Shown here one piece after another: positions 53,360 to 61,729 of a DNA stretch of 64,000 nt; the first letter of the stretch is position 1, and each line of letters opens with the position of its first letter. Origin of the DNA: Firmicutes bacterium UBA2116 (lineage in GTDB: Bacteria; Bacillota; Clostridia; Tissierellales; Sedimentibacteraceae). The notes beneath the pieces were generated by a model. That model saw only the letters and a program-made list of their open reading frames with translations, did no database searches and was not told the origin of the DNA. Location of the stretch: positions 80,319 through 144,318 of the forward strand of contig DCYG01000004.1 in assembly GCA_002331025.1 (NCBI GenBank), given 5' to 3'. The position numbers and the translations under genes were made by a program.

Positions 53360-54400
53360 TTATTTTACTCCGCTTTCTAAAATAGAGAAACTCTTTTCTT
53401 CGCAATTGATTTCTGCCAATGCTCCATACGGTATCACCATCATAGGCAGAGTATGCCCAAAGCTCACGTTGTAAAGAACAGGAAGGTTATTTAATTCCAA
53501 TTCCTTTAAAACCTTGTAAATAACCTCTTTATATTCGTCATAATATTTGTTGTCGTACGGCTTACCCCAGATAATTCCGTTTATTTTATTTAAGATTCCT
53601 TGTGTCCCGTAATTTCTGAGCCAATATTCAACATAAGTGGGCTCCGGCATATCTTCTGATGTTTCCAAGAATAATACAGCGCCTTTCCAAGCATCATCAT
53701 TCGGCCATAACGGAGTTTGCTTTGCCATTTCCAATACTTCGACACATCCGCCTATTAATCTGCCCTGAGCAATACCGGTTCCCTGCAATAGTTCATATCC
53801 TGTATTTGGCTGCATTTTTCTCTCTGTGTATTTATTTTCTATAAGCCAAGGCACTCTTTCGCTGGTCCAATATTCCGGGGGCTCAATTTTGCCTATAGGC
53901 CCATTTGAAAACAGAGCTTTATTGATATATTTCACGGTGTAATCATGCATCTTTACATTTTCGGCAAACTCGTTCAGAACCGAAGCTCCGTAAAACGATG
54001 ATATTCCTGCCTTCAAGCATATAAGATGCGTAGTTGTTGAATCAGAATAACCGATAAAAACCTTAGGATTGTTTCCTATTATATCAAAATCAATATAAGG
54101 AAGCATTCGAATGCTTTCTTCTCCCCCAATACAGGAAAAAATACCCTTTATGGATTTATCGGAAAAAGCCATCATTAAATCCTCTGCTCTCTTTTCAGGA
54201 TTGTTGTATACAAATTCCGACCCCTTGAGTGTATGGGGCATTTCCACCACCTCGAGACCGAATACATTTTGCAGACGTTCCTTTCCCTGCTCATATCTCC
54301 ATAATATTTCATCGTCGCCGGCTCCGCCCCAGGATAGGCTTACCGTCGCAACCTTATCACCCTTATTAAGCTTCATTGGTTTAATTAATTTAAAAGACAT
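53360..54400 (-). CDS. S66-family peptidase (LD-carboxypeptidase / MccF-like)
   Basis: 346 aa. Ser-Glu-His catalytic set: nucleophile in FIGYSDSTTTH near residue 118, Glu in VLFLETSEDMPEP near 245, His in VSFGHTLPMMV near 318. MccF-like members cleave the microcin C toxin or muropeptide LD bonds; the length and ETSED motif favour the MccF-type branch. GGGAG precedes the ATG. Confidence 0.9.
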   Translation of the reverse strand: MSFKLIKPMKLNKGDKVATVSLSWGGAGDDEILWRYEQGKERLQNVFGLEVVEMPHTLKGSEFVYNNPEKRAEDLMMAFSDKSIKGIFSCIGGEESIRMLPYIDFDIIGNNPKVFIGYSDSTTTHLICLKAGISSFYGASVLNEFAENVKMHDYTVKYINKALFSNGPIGKIEPPEYWTSERVPWLIENKYTERKMQPNTGYELLQGTGIAQGRLIGGCVEVLEMAKQTPLWPNDDAWKGAVLFLETSEDMPEPTYVEYWLRNYGTQGILNKINGIIWGKPYDNKYYDEYKEVIYKVLKELELNNLPVLYNVSFGHTLPMMVIPYGALAEINCEEKSFSILESGVK

Positions 54401-54441
54401 TTTTTCACTCCCTTTATTATTTTATTTTTTATATTATATAC

Positions 54442-55257
54442 TTATCTGCTATTCTGTGCAATAAATGGTGCATACATCATAAGTGCATGGTTTTCTGTAA
54501 TATATTCCTCATCTATAAAACTGCCGTCTATAGCATATATCCTTCTGTAAAGCTCATTATGTCTGCTGAAGCCGCCCCAGTATTCGCTTTTAAAATTATG
54601 ATTTTTTTCTGTTATTTCATACTTATATCGGGGTGGAGAATCAGATCGCCATACACCTTTCAGGTCTGTTTCCCCTACTCTGACACACAACTGAAAATCA
54701 TCGTCAGTATCATTTCTTATCATTAAATCCCTGTACGGATATACACAGGTGGCACCGCTGCCGAAGGGCTGTGTTCGATTAGAATCGGGGAACACATCGA
54801 AGGAATGGCGATATCTTTCAACAATGGTTAAGGGTGTATGAAGCGTCATCCAATACAATAAATTAGACAACTGACACAAGCCTCCTCCTATGCCGTAAGT
54901 ATAGGAGCCACAGTACAGCACCATGCCGGGGACGTATCCCTTTTTAGACGTAGGTCTTCCTATCATCTTCCAGTAGCTGAAGGTTTCACCGGGTTTTATA
55001 ACAATTCCGTCAATCCTTTTTACAGCATGCTTCAGATTTATGACTTTATTGTACTGATACTGCATATCAACATCTTTTAATTCCCTTAACAGAGGTGTTT
55101 TATGAGAAAAATAAATATACTTAAATTGCTCAGTAAGTCTATTGTCAGCAAATTTCAATTTTCCTGAATGCCAAAGTGCGTATCGGGATAATGTATAATA
55201 AGCTTTCCCAAGCATTAATCTTAATTTGCTGCGTTTTATAGGTTTTAAATCCGCCAT
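54442..55257 (-). CDS. VanW-family protein
   Basis: 271 aa. VanW core: INLKHAVKRIDGIVIKPGET, FSYWKMIGRPT, GIGGGLCQLSNLLYWMTLHT, RHSFDVFPDSNRTQPFGSGA. No signal peptide. VanW occurs in some vancomycin-resistance clusters but is widespread and of unknown biochemical role. GGAGG lies upstream. Confidence 0.9.
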   Translation of the reverse strand: MADLKPIKRSKLRLMLGKAYYTLSRYALWHSGKLKFADNRLTEQFKYIYFSHKTPLLRELKDVDMQYQYNKVINLKHAVKRIDGIVIKPGETFSYWKMIGRPTSKKGYVPGMVLYCGSYTYGIGGGLCQLSNLLYWMTLHTPLTIVERYRHSFDVFPDSNRTQPFGSGATCVYPYRDLMIRNDTDDDFQLCVRVGETDLKGVWRSDSPPRYKYEITEKNHNFKSEYWGGFSRHNELYRRIYAIDGSFIDEEYITENHALMMYAPFIAQNSR

Positions 55258-55294
55258 TTAACCACAACCTCCTAAAGATCACATAGAATTAATC

Positions 55295-55316
55295 ATATTG
55301 CTGTTAAAAGCAATAT
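55295..55316. other. Small hairpin in the vanW / flavin reductase gap
   Basis: ATATTGC-TGTTAAAA-GCAATAT, 7-bp stem, 38 bp upstream of the vanW-family gene. No T-run; role unclear. The rest of the 180-bp gap is AT-rich with no clear signal. Confidence 0.35.
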
Positions 55317-55436
55317 CAGAAACAATAATCTTTAATATTATATAGACGAATTATAACATATTTTGTTCCTGCTTGCTTATAATTATGATAATATGATACA
55401 ATTAACATACAATAGAATTAATAGAGGAGGGTAATA

Positions 55437-55952
55437 ATGCTGAGAGATTATATTGAAATAAAGCCTGAGGAATTAAATAAAAGTGCCTTTCAGATGATAG
55501 GAAATGACTGGATGCTCATAACCGCAGAAAAGGATAATAAAGCAAATACAATGACTGCATCATGGGGAGGTCTTGGTGTCATGTGGCATAAAAATGTTTC
55601 ATACATTGTTTTAAGGCCCCAAAGATACACAAAGGAATTCATAGACAATACGGATACATTTTCTTTATGCTTTTTTGACAGTAAGTATAAAAAGGAACTA
55701 TCTTATCTCGGTTCAGTTTCCGGAAGAGACGAAGATAAGATGAGCAAAACAGCCTTAACATTAAATCATTTCGACAATATACCGTGTTTTGAAGAAGCAG
55801 ATATAATAATAACCTGCAAAAAGATGTTTGCTCAGGAATTTAACCCCGATTCATTTATTGAAAAAAATCTTGTAGAAAAAAATTATTCCAACAAAGATTT
55901 TCATACCATGTACATTTCGGAAATATTAAAGGTATTGGTAAGAAAACAGTAG
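55437..55952 (+). CDS. Flavin reductase-like (FMN-binding split barrel) protein
   Basis: 171 aa. Motifs of the flavin reductase-like domain: MLITAEKDNKANTMTASWGG near residue 23 and VSYIVLRPQRYTKEFIDNTD near 50, then LSYLGSVSGRDEDKM. Single-domain, cytoplasmic, substrate unknown. GAGG precedes the ATG. Confidence 0.9.
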   Translation: MLRDYIEIKPEELNKSAFQMIGNDWMLITAEKDNKANTMTASWGGLGVMWHKNVSYIVLRPQRYTKEFIDNTDTFSLCFFDSKYKKELSYLGSVSGRDEDKMSKTALTLNHFDNIPCFEEADIIITCKKMFAQEFNPDSFIEKNLVEKNYSNKDFHTMYISEILKVLVRKQ

Positions 55953-55987
55953 AGAAAAATAGGTACAAAAAAGAAAACCGATTTAAC

Positions 55988-56036
55988 AATCCTCCAATAA
56001 GATAAATTGCAAACAATCTTTATTGGGGGATTTGTT
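55988..56036. terminator. Terminator between convergent genes
   Basis: AATCCTCCAATAA pairs with TTATTGGGGGATT (one G-T) and is followed by TGTTTT on the plus strand. Confidence 0.78.
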
Positions 56037-56046
56037 TTATCATAGG

Positions 56047-56631
56047 CTATTTTTTCTCCTCGATATTATCAACACTTTTTATGAATTTAGCCGGAACACC
56101 GCCCACAATGGTGTTTGCTGTAACATCCTTTGTTACTACCGCACCGGCCGCGACGATAGCTCCGTCCCCAATGGTTACTCCGGCTAGAACGGTTGCATTA
56201 GAGCCAATCCATACATTTTTTTCAACTACAATGGGTGCCGGATGCAAGTTGCTTCGTTTTTCCGGTGCAAAATCATGATCTAGAGTAGCCATGACCACAT
56301 TGTGCCCGATCAATGAACCGTCACCGATAGTAATACCACCCTGATCCTGAAACTTACATCCCGCATTTATGAATACATTTTTTCCTATAGTAATATTTTT
56401 TCCGCAATCTGTATAGAAAGGCGGGAACATGGCAAAGGATTCGTCCACAGGCTTCCCAATCAGATTTGACATTAAGCTGCGGATTTCTTCCGGCGTATGA
56501 TAGGCATTATTCAATTCTGCTGTAAGACGCAATGCTTCCTGACTCAATTTATGCATAAATAGATGTGTTTCCGATCCTCCGGTAACTGTCATTCCACTAT
56601 TCATATGTTCCAAAAAATCTTTTAATTCCAT
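56047..56631 (-). CDS. Sugar O-acetyltransferase (maltose/galactoside acetyltransferase family)
   Basis: 194 aa, left-handed beta-helix of hexapeptide repeats (ITIGKNVFINAGC, ITIGDGSLIGHNV, GSNATVLAGVTIGDGAIVAA, GAVVTKDVTANTIVGG) with catalytic His in ATLDHDF and the N-terminal Mac domain. Transfers acetyl from acetyl-CoA to a sugar. Substrate not determinable. Confidence 0.92.
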   Translation of the reverse strand: MELKDFLEHMNSGMTVTGGSETHLFMHKLSQEALRLTAELNNAYHTPEEIRSLMSNLIGKPVDESFAMFPPFYTDCGKNITIGKNVFINAGCKFQDQGGITIGDGSLIGHNVVMATLDHDFAPEKRSNLHPAPIVVEKNVWIGSNATVLAGVTIGDGAIVAAGAVVTKDVTANTIVGGVPAKFIKSVDNIEEKK

Positions 56632-56691
56632 GTCATTATCCTCACTTTTCGATATTGAACATTAGTAAAGTACTATTGTCTGTATTTTTAC

Positions 56692-57045
56692 TTATTTAAT
56701 ACTGAAAGTTACCTCAACGCTGTCGCTTCCAAGAGCATCTGTTAATCCGAAAACATCCGTTATGTATCCAATCGGAACATAGCTGTAGGAGTTTGAAAAT
56801 GTGGTATAAAACAGCACCAGATTGTTACCCGACCAAAGATATATATATCCGGCATTGATTGCTGCAGGAACCACTGTCGAGGTGGAGGGCAAATCAAATG
56901 ACAGTTTAGTTACCTTTTCCTGAGAGGCAAAATCATCCATATTCAAGGTAAATGGCATTTCCTGAGCAATAGTATGTGCTGAACCGTTGTCATACATAAC
57001 AACTGTAAAATTCTTGTCTCCAGCCTGAATATTTACAGTTTGCAT
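56692..57045 (-). CDS. Cyclophilin-like fold protein (Cyclophil_like2)
   Basis: 117 aa from ATG 57045 (MQTVNIQAGDKNFTVVMYDN). The pattern GYIYLWSGNNLVLFYTTFSN, then GYITDVFGL, fits the small cyclophilin-like family. The strong RBS GGAGGAGG (57085-57077) sits too far upstream for this ATG but at the right distance for an overlapping 11-codon frame at 57068-57033, suggesting coupled translation. Confidence 0.78.
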   Translation of the reverse strand: MQTVNIQAGDKNFTVVMYDNGSAHTIAQEMPFTLNMDDFASQEKVTKLSFDLPSTSTVVPAAINAGYIYLWSGNNLVLFYTTFSNSYSYVPIGYITDVFGLTDALGSDSVEVTFSIK

Positions 57046-57068
57046 GATAATTCTGATTCCAATTCCAT
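57033..57068 (-). CDS. Upstream mini-ORF overlapping the cyclophilin-like gene start
   Basis: 11 codons (MELESELSCKL) with an excellent GGAGGAGG 8 nt before its ATG. Its stop overlaps the first codons of the cyclophilin-like gene in another frame. Could be a coupling leader or a sign of a one-base change at the gene start. Not recognised otherwise. Confidence 0.4.
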   Translation of the reverse strand: MELESELSCKL

Positions 57069-57274
57069 AAGCTTTTCCTCCTCCCTTGAATATATATACT
57101 TTAATAGTACTACAAACTACAATGCCCTTCAAGCATAATGAATTATTAAATATAATTATTTGCTATATTTACATTTTAATAATAATATGGTTACAAAATA
57201 TTTTTTCAATTGGAACATTTTGTTTCTTTGAACGTCTTCTATATATAAAAAATATCAGATAAAGGATGCTAAAG

Positions 57275-57742
57275 ATGAAGAAAAAAATATTTATAATGGC
57301 AATAGCTGTAGCAATTTTCTCAATAATTATTATTTTGATACATAGAGAAAAAGCAATATTATCTACAGACGAAATTAAGTCCGGGGAAAAGTTAACATTA
57401 TCCATAAATGAAATTAAATTCGGAGAGGTTAGACGTACAGTTGTCGGAACATCATTGGAATATAAATTTTTTTATAAGGAACTAAAGGAATTTGTGGATT
57501 TTTTTAATAGGCTTGGCATCAGAGAAAGTGACCTGAAAAAAATATCCGGATCTCATACTACTCCATCCGTAACACAGCCCATGAATGTAATCCTTTATAT
57601 GAATAACGATAAATGTATATACTATACAGCATTTAAAGATGGAGAAATATATATAACCAATGACTATGAAGGTAAATCTTATTCCATATATAATGATGAA
57701 TTAGTGAGTTACATCTATGAACTGTGGAAATATTTAACCTAA
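57275..57742 (+). CDS. Hypothetical protein with N-terminal membrane anchor
   Basis: 155 aa. MKKKIFIMAIAVAIFSIIII is a signal anchor, followed by a soluble domain (ILYMNNDKCIYYTAFKDGEI). Not recognised. ATG 57275 has AAAGG 8 nt upstream; the ATG at 57266 directly abuts that site and is less likely. Confidence 0.7.
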   Translation: MKKKIFIMAIAVAIFSIIIILIHREKAILSTDEIKSGEKLTLSINEIKFGEVRRTVVGTSLEYKFFYKELKEFVDFFNRLGIRESDLKKISGSHTTPSVTQPMNVILYMNNDKCIYYTAFKDGEIYITNDYEGKSYSIYNDELVSYIYELWKYLT

Positions 57743-57772
57743 TATTTATACAATACAATTCAATGTATGGAC

Positions 57773-57810
57773 AAAAACATCGACTGTAAAAATAGCCGAT
57801 GTTTTTCTTG
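57773..57810 (+). terminator. Terminator of the 57275-57742 gene
   Basis: AAAAACATCG and CGATGTTTTT pair over 10 bp; the T-run is part of the 3' arm and is followed by CTTG. Confidence 0.82.
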
Positions 57811-57949
57811 AGACAGTATTTTAATAGTCTCTCACATGTTTATTTATGTTTTTTTTGCAGTCAGTGAAAACCGTCCCCTCTGTCTGTAGTAAAAACGACT
57901 CCCATTTTCAGAGAGTCATAGGTTTATTATGATCAATTTATACTGCATA

Positions 57950-59176
57950 TCAATCGGATTCCCCGAAATTGAATTCATCAATTAACCATTTTCCATCGTA
58001 TTTTTTAATGGTTAATATTATGGATTTCTTTGATGCTATACCGCCTTCTTTAAGTTCGACACTTGTAAGCTCAATTATATTACCTGTAACTTCATATTCA
58101 TCTTCGGATAATTTTTCAACTTCTAAAATATCTATTCTTTCCGGCCAAGGGCTGGAAAGAAATCTTCCCGGTGCTTTCATAGGATCGTTAAGCCAATCTT
58201 CTATCAGCTTAGGTGTAACATACTCACCATAATATTTTTCCATGTTTTCTTTTATTATATCTTCGGGTGCTAATAATGAAACCATTTTTAATTGTTCGCC
58301 GAAATTTTGAACTAATTTTATTATTTCATTTCTTTCCGATTCATCACTCATCTCATTACCGGATAAATCCCATTGGATGTTCACAATGTTATTTTTATCA
58401 AATCTTATCATTTTATTTGGAAATGTCAGTGACTGTGTTACAATGCTGTCTTTATCCGGTGATTTCAATGCTGCATTAATATATGCGGTACCGGGAGTTA
58501 CTTCAGTGATGCTGTCTACTGATAAGCTGTACCCACCTGTTGGTTTCTCACCTGCGGATAAAAGAACATACATCCATTTGTCATCTATCAGAGAGTACAC
58601 TCCCTTTGACATGTAATTTTCATTGTATAGATTTAATAAAATCTCATTGTTTAATATAGTCTCCCGGTCAACAATTTCAAATTCTATGGGTCTTTCAACC
58701 GTCATAACATCACCTTCCTCTTTAACTGCAACCGCACGCTGCCAGTTATCCCACTGTACATAAAAATCTAAATTTTCTGCAACAAATCTCAGCGGTACAA
58801 AACAAACAGAATCAACATTCAGCGGTGGTGTTTCTATATCAGCTTCATGTTCTGTCAATATACCGCCGTCATTATTAATTATCTTGACCGTATTTTTTCC
58901 TATTTTCATTTTTATTATAATATCTTCTTTGTATATTTCAATATCTCCCGTACTTAAATCCGTTTCAACCCTTGCATCCAATTTCTCTATGAATTCCAAA
59001 GGTATCATGATGCGGCCATTTTCTATAAACGGTTCCTCATTCAATTTTATCCAATCATTATTAAGATGTATTTTTATATCCGAATTTATATTTAAGCTAT
59101 ATGATAAGCCGAATACTGTACTGGTTGAAATAGTTACGCAACATAATCCTATAACTAATATTCTTTTCATATTCAT
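57950..59176 (-). CDS. Secreted protein with copper amine oxidase N-like domain and PrcB-like domain
   Basis: 408 aa. Signal peptide (ILVIGLCCVTISTSTVFGLS), then a CuAO_N1 stalk (residues about 35-150, RIMIPLEFIEKLDARV, VCFVPLRFVAENLDFYVQWD), then KPTGGYSLSVDSITEV near 212, the TGGY motif of PrcB C-terminal domains, then an unrecognised C-terminal part. It should be outside the membrane and bind the wall or other proteins. AGGAGG precedes ATG 59176. Confidence 0.82.
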   Translation of the reverse strand: MNMKRILVIGLCCVTISTSTVFGLSYSLNINSDIKIHLNNDWIKLNEEPFIENGRIMIPLEFIEKLDARVETDLSTGDIEIYKEDIIIKMKIGKNTVKIINNDGGILTEHEADIETPPLNVDSVCFVPLRFVAENLDFYVQWDNWQRAVAVKEEGDVMTVERPIEFEIVDRETILNNEILLNLYNENYMSKGVYSLIDDKWMYVLLSAGEKPTGGYSLSVDSITEVTPGTAYINAALKSPDKDSIVTQSLTFPNKMIRFDKNNIVNIQWDLSGNEMSDESERNEIIKLVQNFGEQLKMVSLLAPEDIIKENMEKYYGEYVTPKLIEDWLNDPMKAPGRFLSSPWPERIDILEVEKLSEDEYEVTGNIIELTSVELKEGGIASKKSIILTIKKYDGKWLIDEFNFGESD

Positions 59177-59277
59177 ATTGACCTCCTATATTATAATAAT
59201 ATTAATTTATTACTTTATTAGACTGATTAATTTAATTTTTGTTCCATATTTTTTAAAAAGGTTTGAATGTATCATAG

Positions 59278-59340
59278 GAAAGGGGACACATTTTTTTATC
59301 AGGGATAGTCTGTGAGGGATAGAGGGAATGTCCCTGTCAA
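59278..59340 (+). repeat. Repeat family D, copy 1
   Basis: AAAGGGGACACATTTTTTTA ... AGAGGGAATGTCCCTGTC. Shares GGGGACACA and GAATGTCCC with 61002-61063. Another diverged fragment with AAACCGTCCCCTCTGTCTG lies at about 57868-57886. Confidence 0.6.
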
Positions 59341-59353
59341 AAATTATTAACAG

Positions 59354-59402
59354 CAGACACAATTGTTAACCATAAAATAAATATGGTTGACAATTGTGTC
59401 TG
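59354..59402. promoter_or_regulatory. BirA operator with 21-bp arms
   Basis: Arms 59354-59374 and 59382-59402 match at 20 of 21 positions around a 7-bp centre. The inner TTGTTAACC ... GGTTGACAA fits the known BirA box of Firmicutes biotin genes. The right arm contains the -35 of the birA-bioY promoter, so bound BirA would block transcription. Confidence 0.92.
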
Positions 59403-59415
59403 TTATATTTATAAT
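59387..59415 (+). promoter_or_regulatory. Consensus promoter of birA-bioY
   Basis: TTGACA (59387-59392), 17-bp spacer, TATAAT (59410-59415). Confidence 0.88.
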
Positions 59416-59468
59416 AATATGAGATTCAGTCCTGCTCAAATAATATTTTAAGAACCGAGGTGTCTATA

Positions 59469-60443
59469 TTGTCCGTTAAAAATGATGTATTACATATGTT
59501 GGAGCAAAATAAAGGTAAAAATATTTCCGGTCAGGAATTGGCAGAAAAGCTTGGTGTTTCAAGAACGGCAGTATGGAAAGCAATAAATTTACTTAAGGAG
59601 GATGGTTTCATGATTGAAGGAGTATCCAATAAGGGTTATTCGTTAGCCGTTTCTTCTGATTTGCTATCGTCTGAGGGCATTCGTCTTTATTTGAATGACC
59701 AATACAAAGAAATACCCATTAAAGTATATAAATCCATAAATTCTACAAACACAGAGGCTAAATTAATGATAATGAACAATGCTGTTCATGGTACAGTTAT
59801 ACTCTCTGAGGAACAATTGTCCGGCAAGGGACGTATGGGAAGAAATTTTTATTCTCCGTCCGAATCAGGAATTTATATGAGCGTTATACTAAAACCAAAG
59901 CTTAACATGTCTGACTCTGTTCTTATAACTACTGCTGCTGCAGTTGCCGTTTCGCTTGCCATAGAAAAAGTAACGGGTGTCATCACACAAATTAAGTGGG
60001 TCAATGATATTTATTTAAACGATAAAAAAATATGCGGGATTTTGACGGAAGCTGTTACGGACATGGAAAGCGGTACTATTAACAGTGTAGTGGTAGGCAT
60101 AGGTCTCAATGTAAAAACCGAATCATTTCCTGAAAATATAGAATATGCCGCCGGCTCTATACTCAAAATGGATGACAATAAATTTATCAGGAATCAATTA
60201 AGTGCAGAAATTATCAACAACGTTCTATCCATATTAAATGATATCCCAAACAGAAAATTCATTGAAATATATAAAGAGCGATCTATGATTTTAGGTGAAA
60301 GAGTGAGATATTGTAAGGATAATCAGTGGTTTGAAGGTTATGCGCAGGACATTGATTCAAATGGTGCTCTCATAGTTTTCCATGATGATGGCCATAAGGA
60401 AATACTAAACTCAGGAGAAATTACCGTAAGGAGAAGCTTATGA
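59469..60443 (+). CDS. birA: Biotin-protein ligase / biotin operon repressor
   Basis: 324 aa from TTG 59469, chosen because GAGG lies 8 nt upstream; GTG 59460 overlaps that site. N-terminal winged helix (GQELAEKLGVSRTAVWKAIN), then ligase core with SGKGRMGRNFYSP biotin loop near 125, IKWVNDIYLNDKKICGILTE near 180, and C-terminal SH3-like domain. It biotinylates carboxylase/decarboxylase subunits and represses its own operon at the palindrome. bioY overlaps by 4 bp. Confidence 0.96.
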   Translation: MSVKNDVLHMLEQNKGKNISGQELAEKLGVSRTAVWKAINLLKEDGFMIEGVSNKGYSLAVSSDLLSSEGIRLYLNDQYKEIPIKVYKSINSTNTEAKLMIMNNAVHGTVILSEEQLSGKGRMGRNFYSPSESGIYMSVILKPKLNMSDSVLITTAAAVAVSLAIEKVTGVITQIKWVNDIYLNDKKICGILTEAVTDMESGTINSVVVGIGLNVKTESFPENIEYAAGSILKMDDNKFIRNQLSAEIINNVLSILNDIPNRKFIEIYKERSMILGERVRYCKDNQWFEGYAQDIDSNGALIVFHDDGHKEILNSGEITVRRSL

Positions 60444-60991
60444 CAACAATGAAATTAAGTACGAAAGATATTACACAAATAGGTATGTTTACTGCATTGA
60501 CGGCAATAGGAGCCTTTGTAAGTATACCGGTGGGACCGGTACCAATAACCTTACAATCTTTCTTTGTATTGTTATCGGGAATTATTTTAGGTCCCAGAAA
60601 GGCTATGTATTCACAAATTGCATATTTATTGCTGGGTTTATCCGGACTTCCTATCTTCTCCAATTTTACCGGCGGATTTCAAGCAGTATTTAAGCCAAGC
60701 TTTGGATTTCTAATAGGTTATATCGTAATTGCTTACTTAATCGGAAAAATTACAGAATCAAAATCAAATAATACTAACAATTTAATGCTTGCCGTATTTT
60801 TAGGTACGGTTGTTTTATACATCATAGGTATCCCCTACATGTATTATATTTTAAATATTATGCTTGATAAAAATTTAAATATTATACAGGTTTTAAATAT
60901 GGGAATGTTCATGTTTATTCCCGGAGATACCGTCAAAGCTGCTTTGGCGGTTTATGTGGGGAAAAAGATAAAAGGATATAAAGGGATATAA
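60440..60991 (+). CDS. bioY: Biotin transporter S-component
   Basis: 183 aa, six membrane segments, BioY motifs GPVPITLQSFFVLLSG near residue 32 and GLPIFSNFTGGFQAVFKPSF near 68. Works with an ECF module (EcfA/A'/T) encoded elsewhere. ATG lies in ATGA overlapping the birA stop. Controlled by the BirA operator. Confidence 0.96.
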   Translation: MTTMKLSTKDITQIGMFTALTAIGAFVSIPVGPVPITLQSFFVLLSGIILGPRKAMYSQIAYLLLGLSGLPIFSNFTGGFQAVFKPSFGFLIGYIVIAYLIGKITESKSNNTNNLMLAVFLGTVVLYIIGIPYMYYILNIMLDKNLNIIQVLNMGMFMFIPGDTVKAALAVYVGKKIKGYKGI

Positions 60992-61001
60992 AATGCTTTG
61001 G

Positions 61002-61075
61002 AACGGGGACACACCTTCAGCTTTAGAAAGTCTGCGGAGAAATCATGAAGGAATGTCCCCGTTTTGATTTTTTGC
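61002..61075 (+). terminator. Terminator of birA-bioY built from repeat family D
   Basis: AACGGGGACA pairs with TGTCCCCGTT (10 bp) plus inner CCTTC/GAAGG, followed by TTGATTTTTT. The same GGGGACACA/GAATGTCCC block occurs at 59278-59340, so a repeat was used as terminator. Confidence 0.8.
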
Positions 61076-61079
61076 GCTA

Positions 61080-61107
61080 AACATATTCATACTATCTGCA
61101 TATAATA
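61080..61107 (+). promoter_or_regulatory. Possible SigK/SigE-type promoter of the spore-wall-like operon
   Basis: AACA (61080-61083), 15-bp spacer, CATATAATA (61099-61107). This fits CATANNNTA of sigma-K and partly sigma-E of the mother cell. The -35 is weak and the window holds no sigma-A alternative with good spacing. Confidence 0.35.
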
Positions 61108-61160
61108 AATATTATTATAATACAAGATGCTGCAATTAATTTAAGTAGAAGGGTGTGACT

Positions 61161-61727
61161 ATTAAGTTGCGAAAAAAAAATTTAATTTTTTTACATGAAT
61201 CAAATTTAAATATTTTCCCATTCAGAAAATTAAATACACAATTTCCCGAAGGTGATGTTCCTGCAGTCCCTGCTCCACCTGAGGAAGTACCTATTCAGGA
61301 TGTCACTCAAGAAGAAGAAACAGGAGCCGTATCCGTAGGAGTTTATACCGCTTCACGCGCATTACCTGTACAAGATGCGGTAGTAACAGTATTTCATGTG
61401 GATGAAAACGGAGATGAGCATGTGCTGGCCCATTATGTAACAGACCGTAACGGACGAATTCCTGATATAATCCTGCCCGTTATTTATAATCCTTCCGATC
61501 CTATGGAAAGCACTGAATTTTATTTCAGTACCTATAACCTAAGAGTACAGGCATTTAATTATTATACACAAAATGTGCTGGATATAAGGATTTTTCCGAA
61601 TACTACCACAAGATTCAACATTGATCTGATACCGGTTGCTGCAGGAGTACCAAGTGATGCAGCTCCTGAACAAACTATTGTTATTCCTCCAAGTCCGGTA
61701 GATTTTTCTAATGTAGGAGGTGCTTAA
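61161..61727 (+). CDS. Transthyretin-like (carboxypeptidase regulatory-like) domain protein, no signal peptide
   Basis: 188 aa if begun at ATT 61161, which lies 7 nt after AGAAGGG; GTG 61155 is too close (1 nt) and TTG 61167 too far (13 nt). N-terminal charged region and Pro-rich link, then a beta-sandwich domain (GAVSVGVYTASRALPVQDAV, VTVFHVDENGDE, YVTDRNGRIPDI) with a Pro-rich tail. First gene of an operon with peptidoglycan-binding proteins; probably a structural part of the spore wall or coat. Confidence 0.75.
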   Translation: MKLRKKNLIFLHESNLNIFPFRKLNTQFPEGDVPAVPAPPEEVPIQDVTQEEETGAVSVGVYTASRALPVQDAVVTVFHVDENGDEHVLAHYVTDRNGRIPDIILPVIYNPSDPMESTEFYFSTYNLRVQAFNYYTQNVLDIRIFPNTTTRFNIDLIPVAAGVPSDAAPEQTIVIPPSPVDFSNVGGA

Positions 61728-61729
61728 TA

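Noticed and set aside
53343..53405. Longer N-terminus for the DUF4177 protein
   Set aside because: Would overlap the S66 peptidase gene; GTG 53342 has a good RBS and gives the family length.
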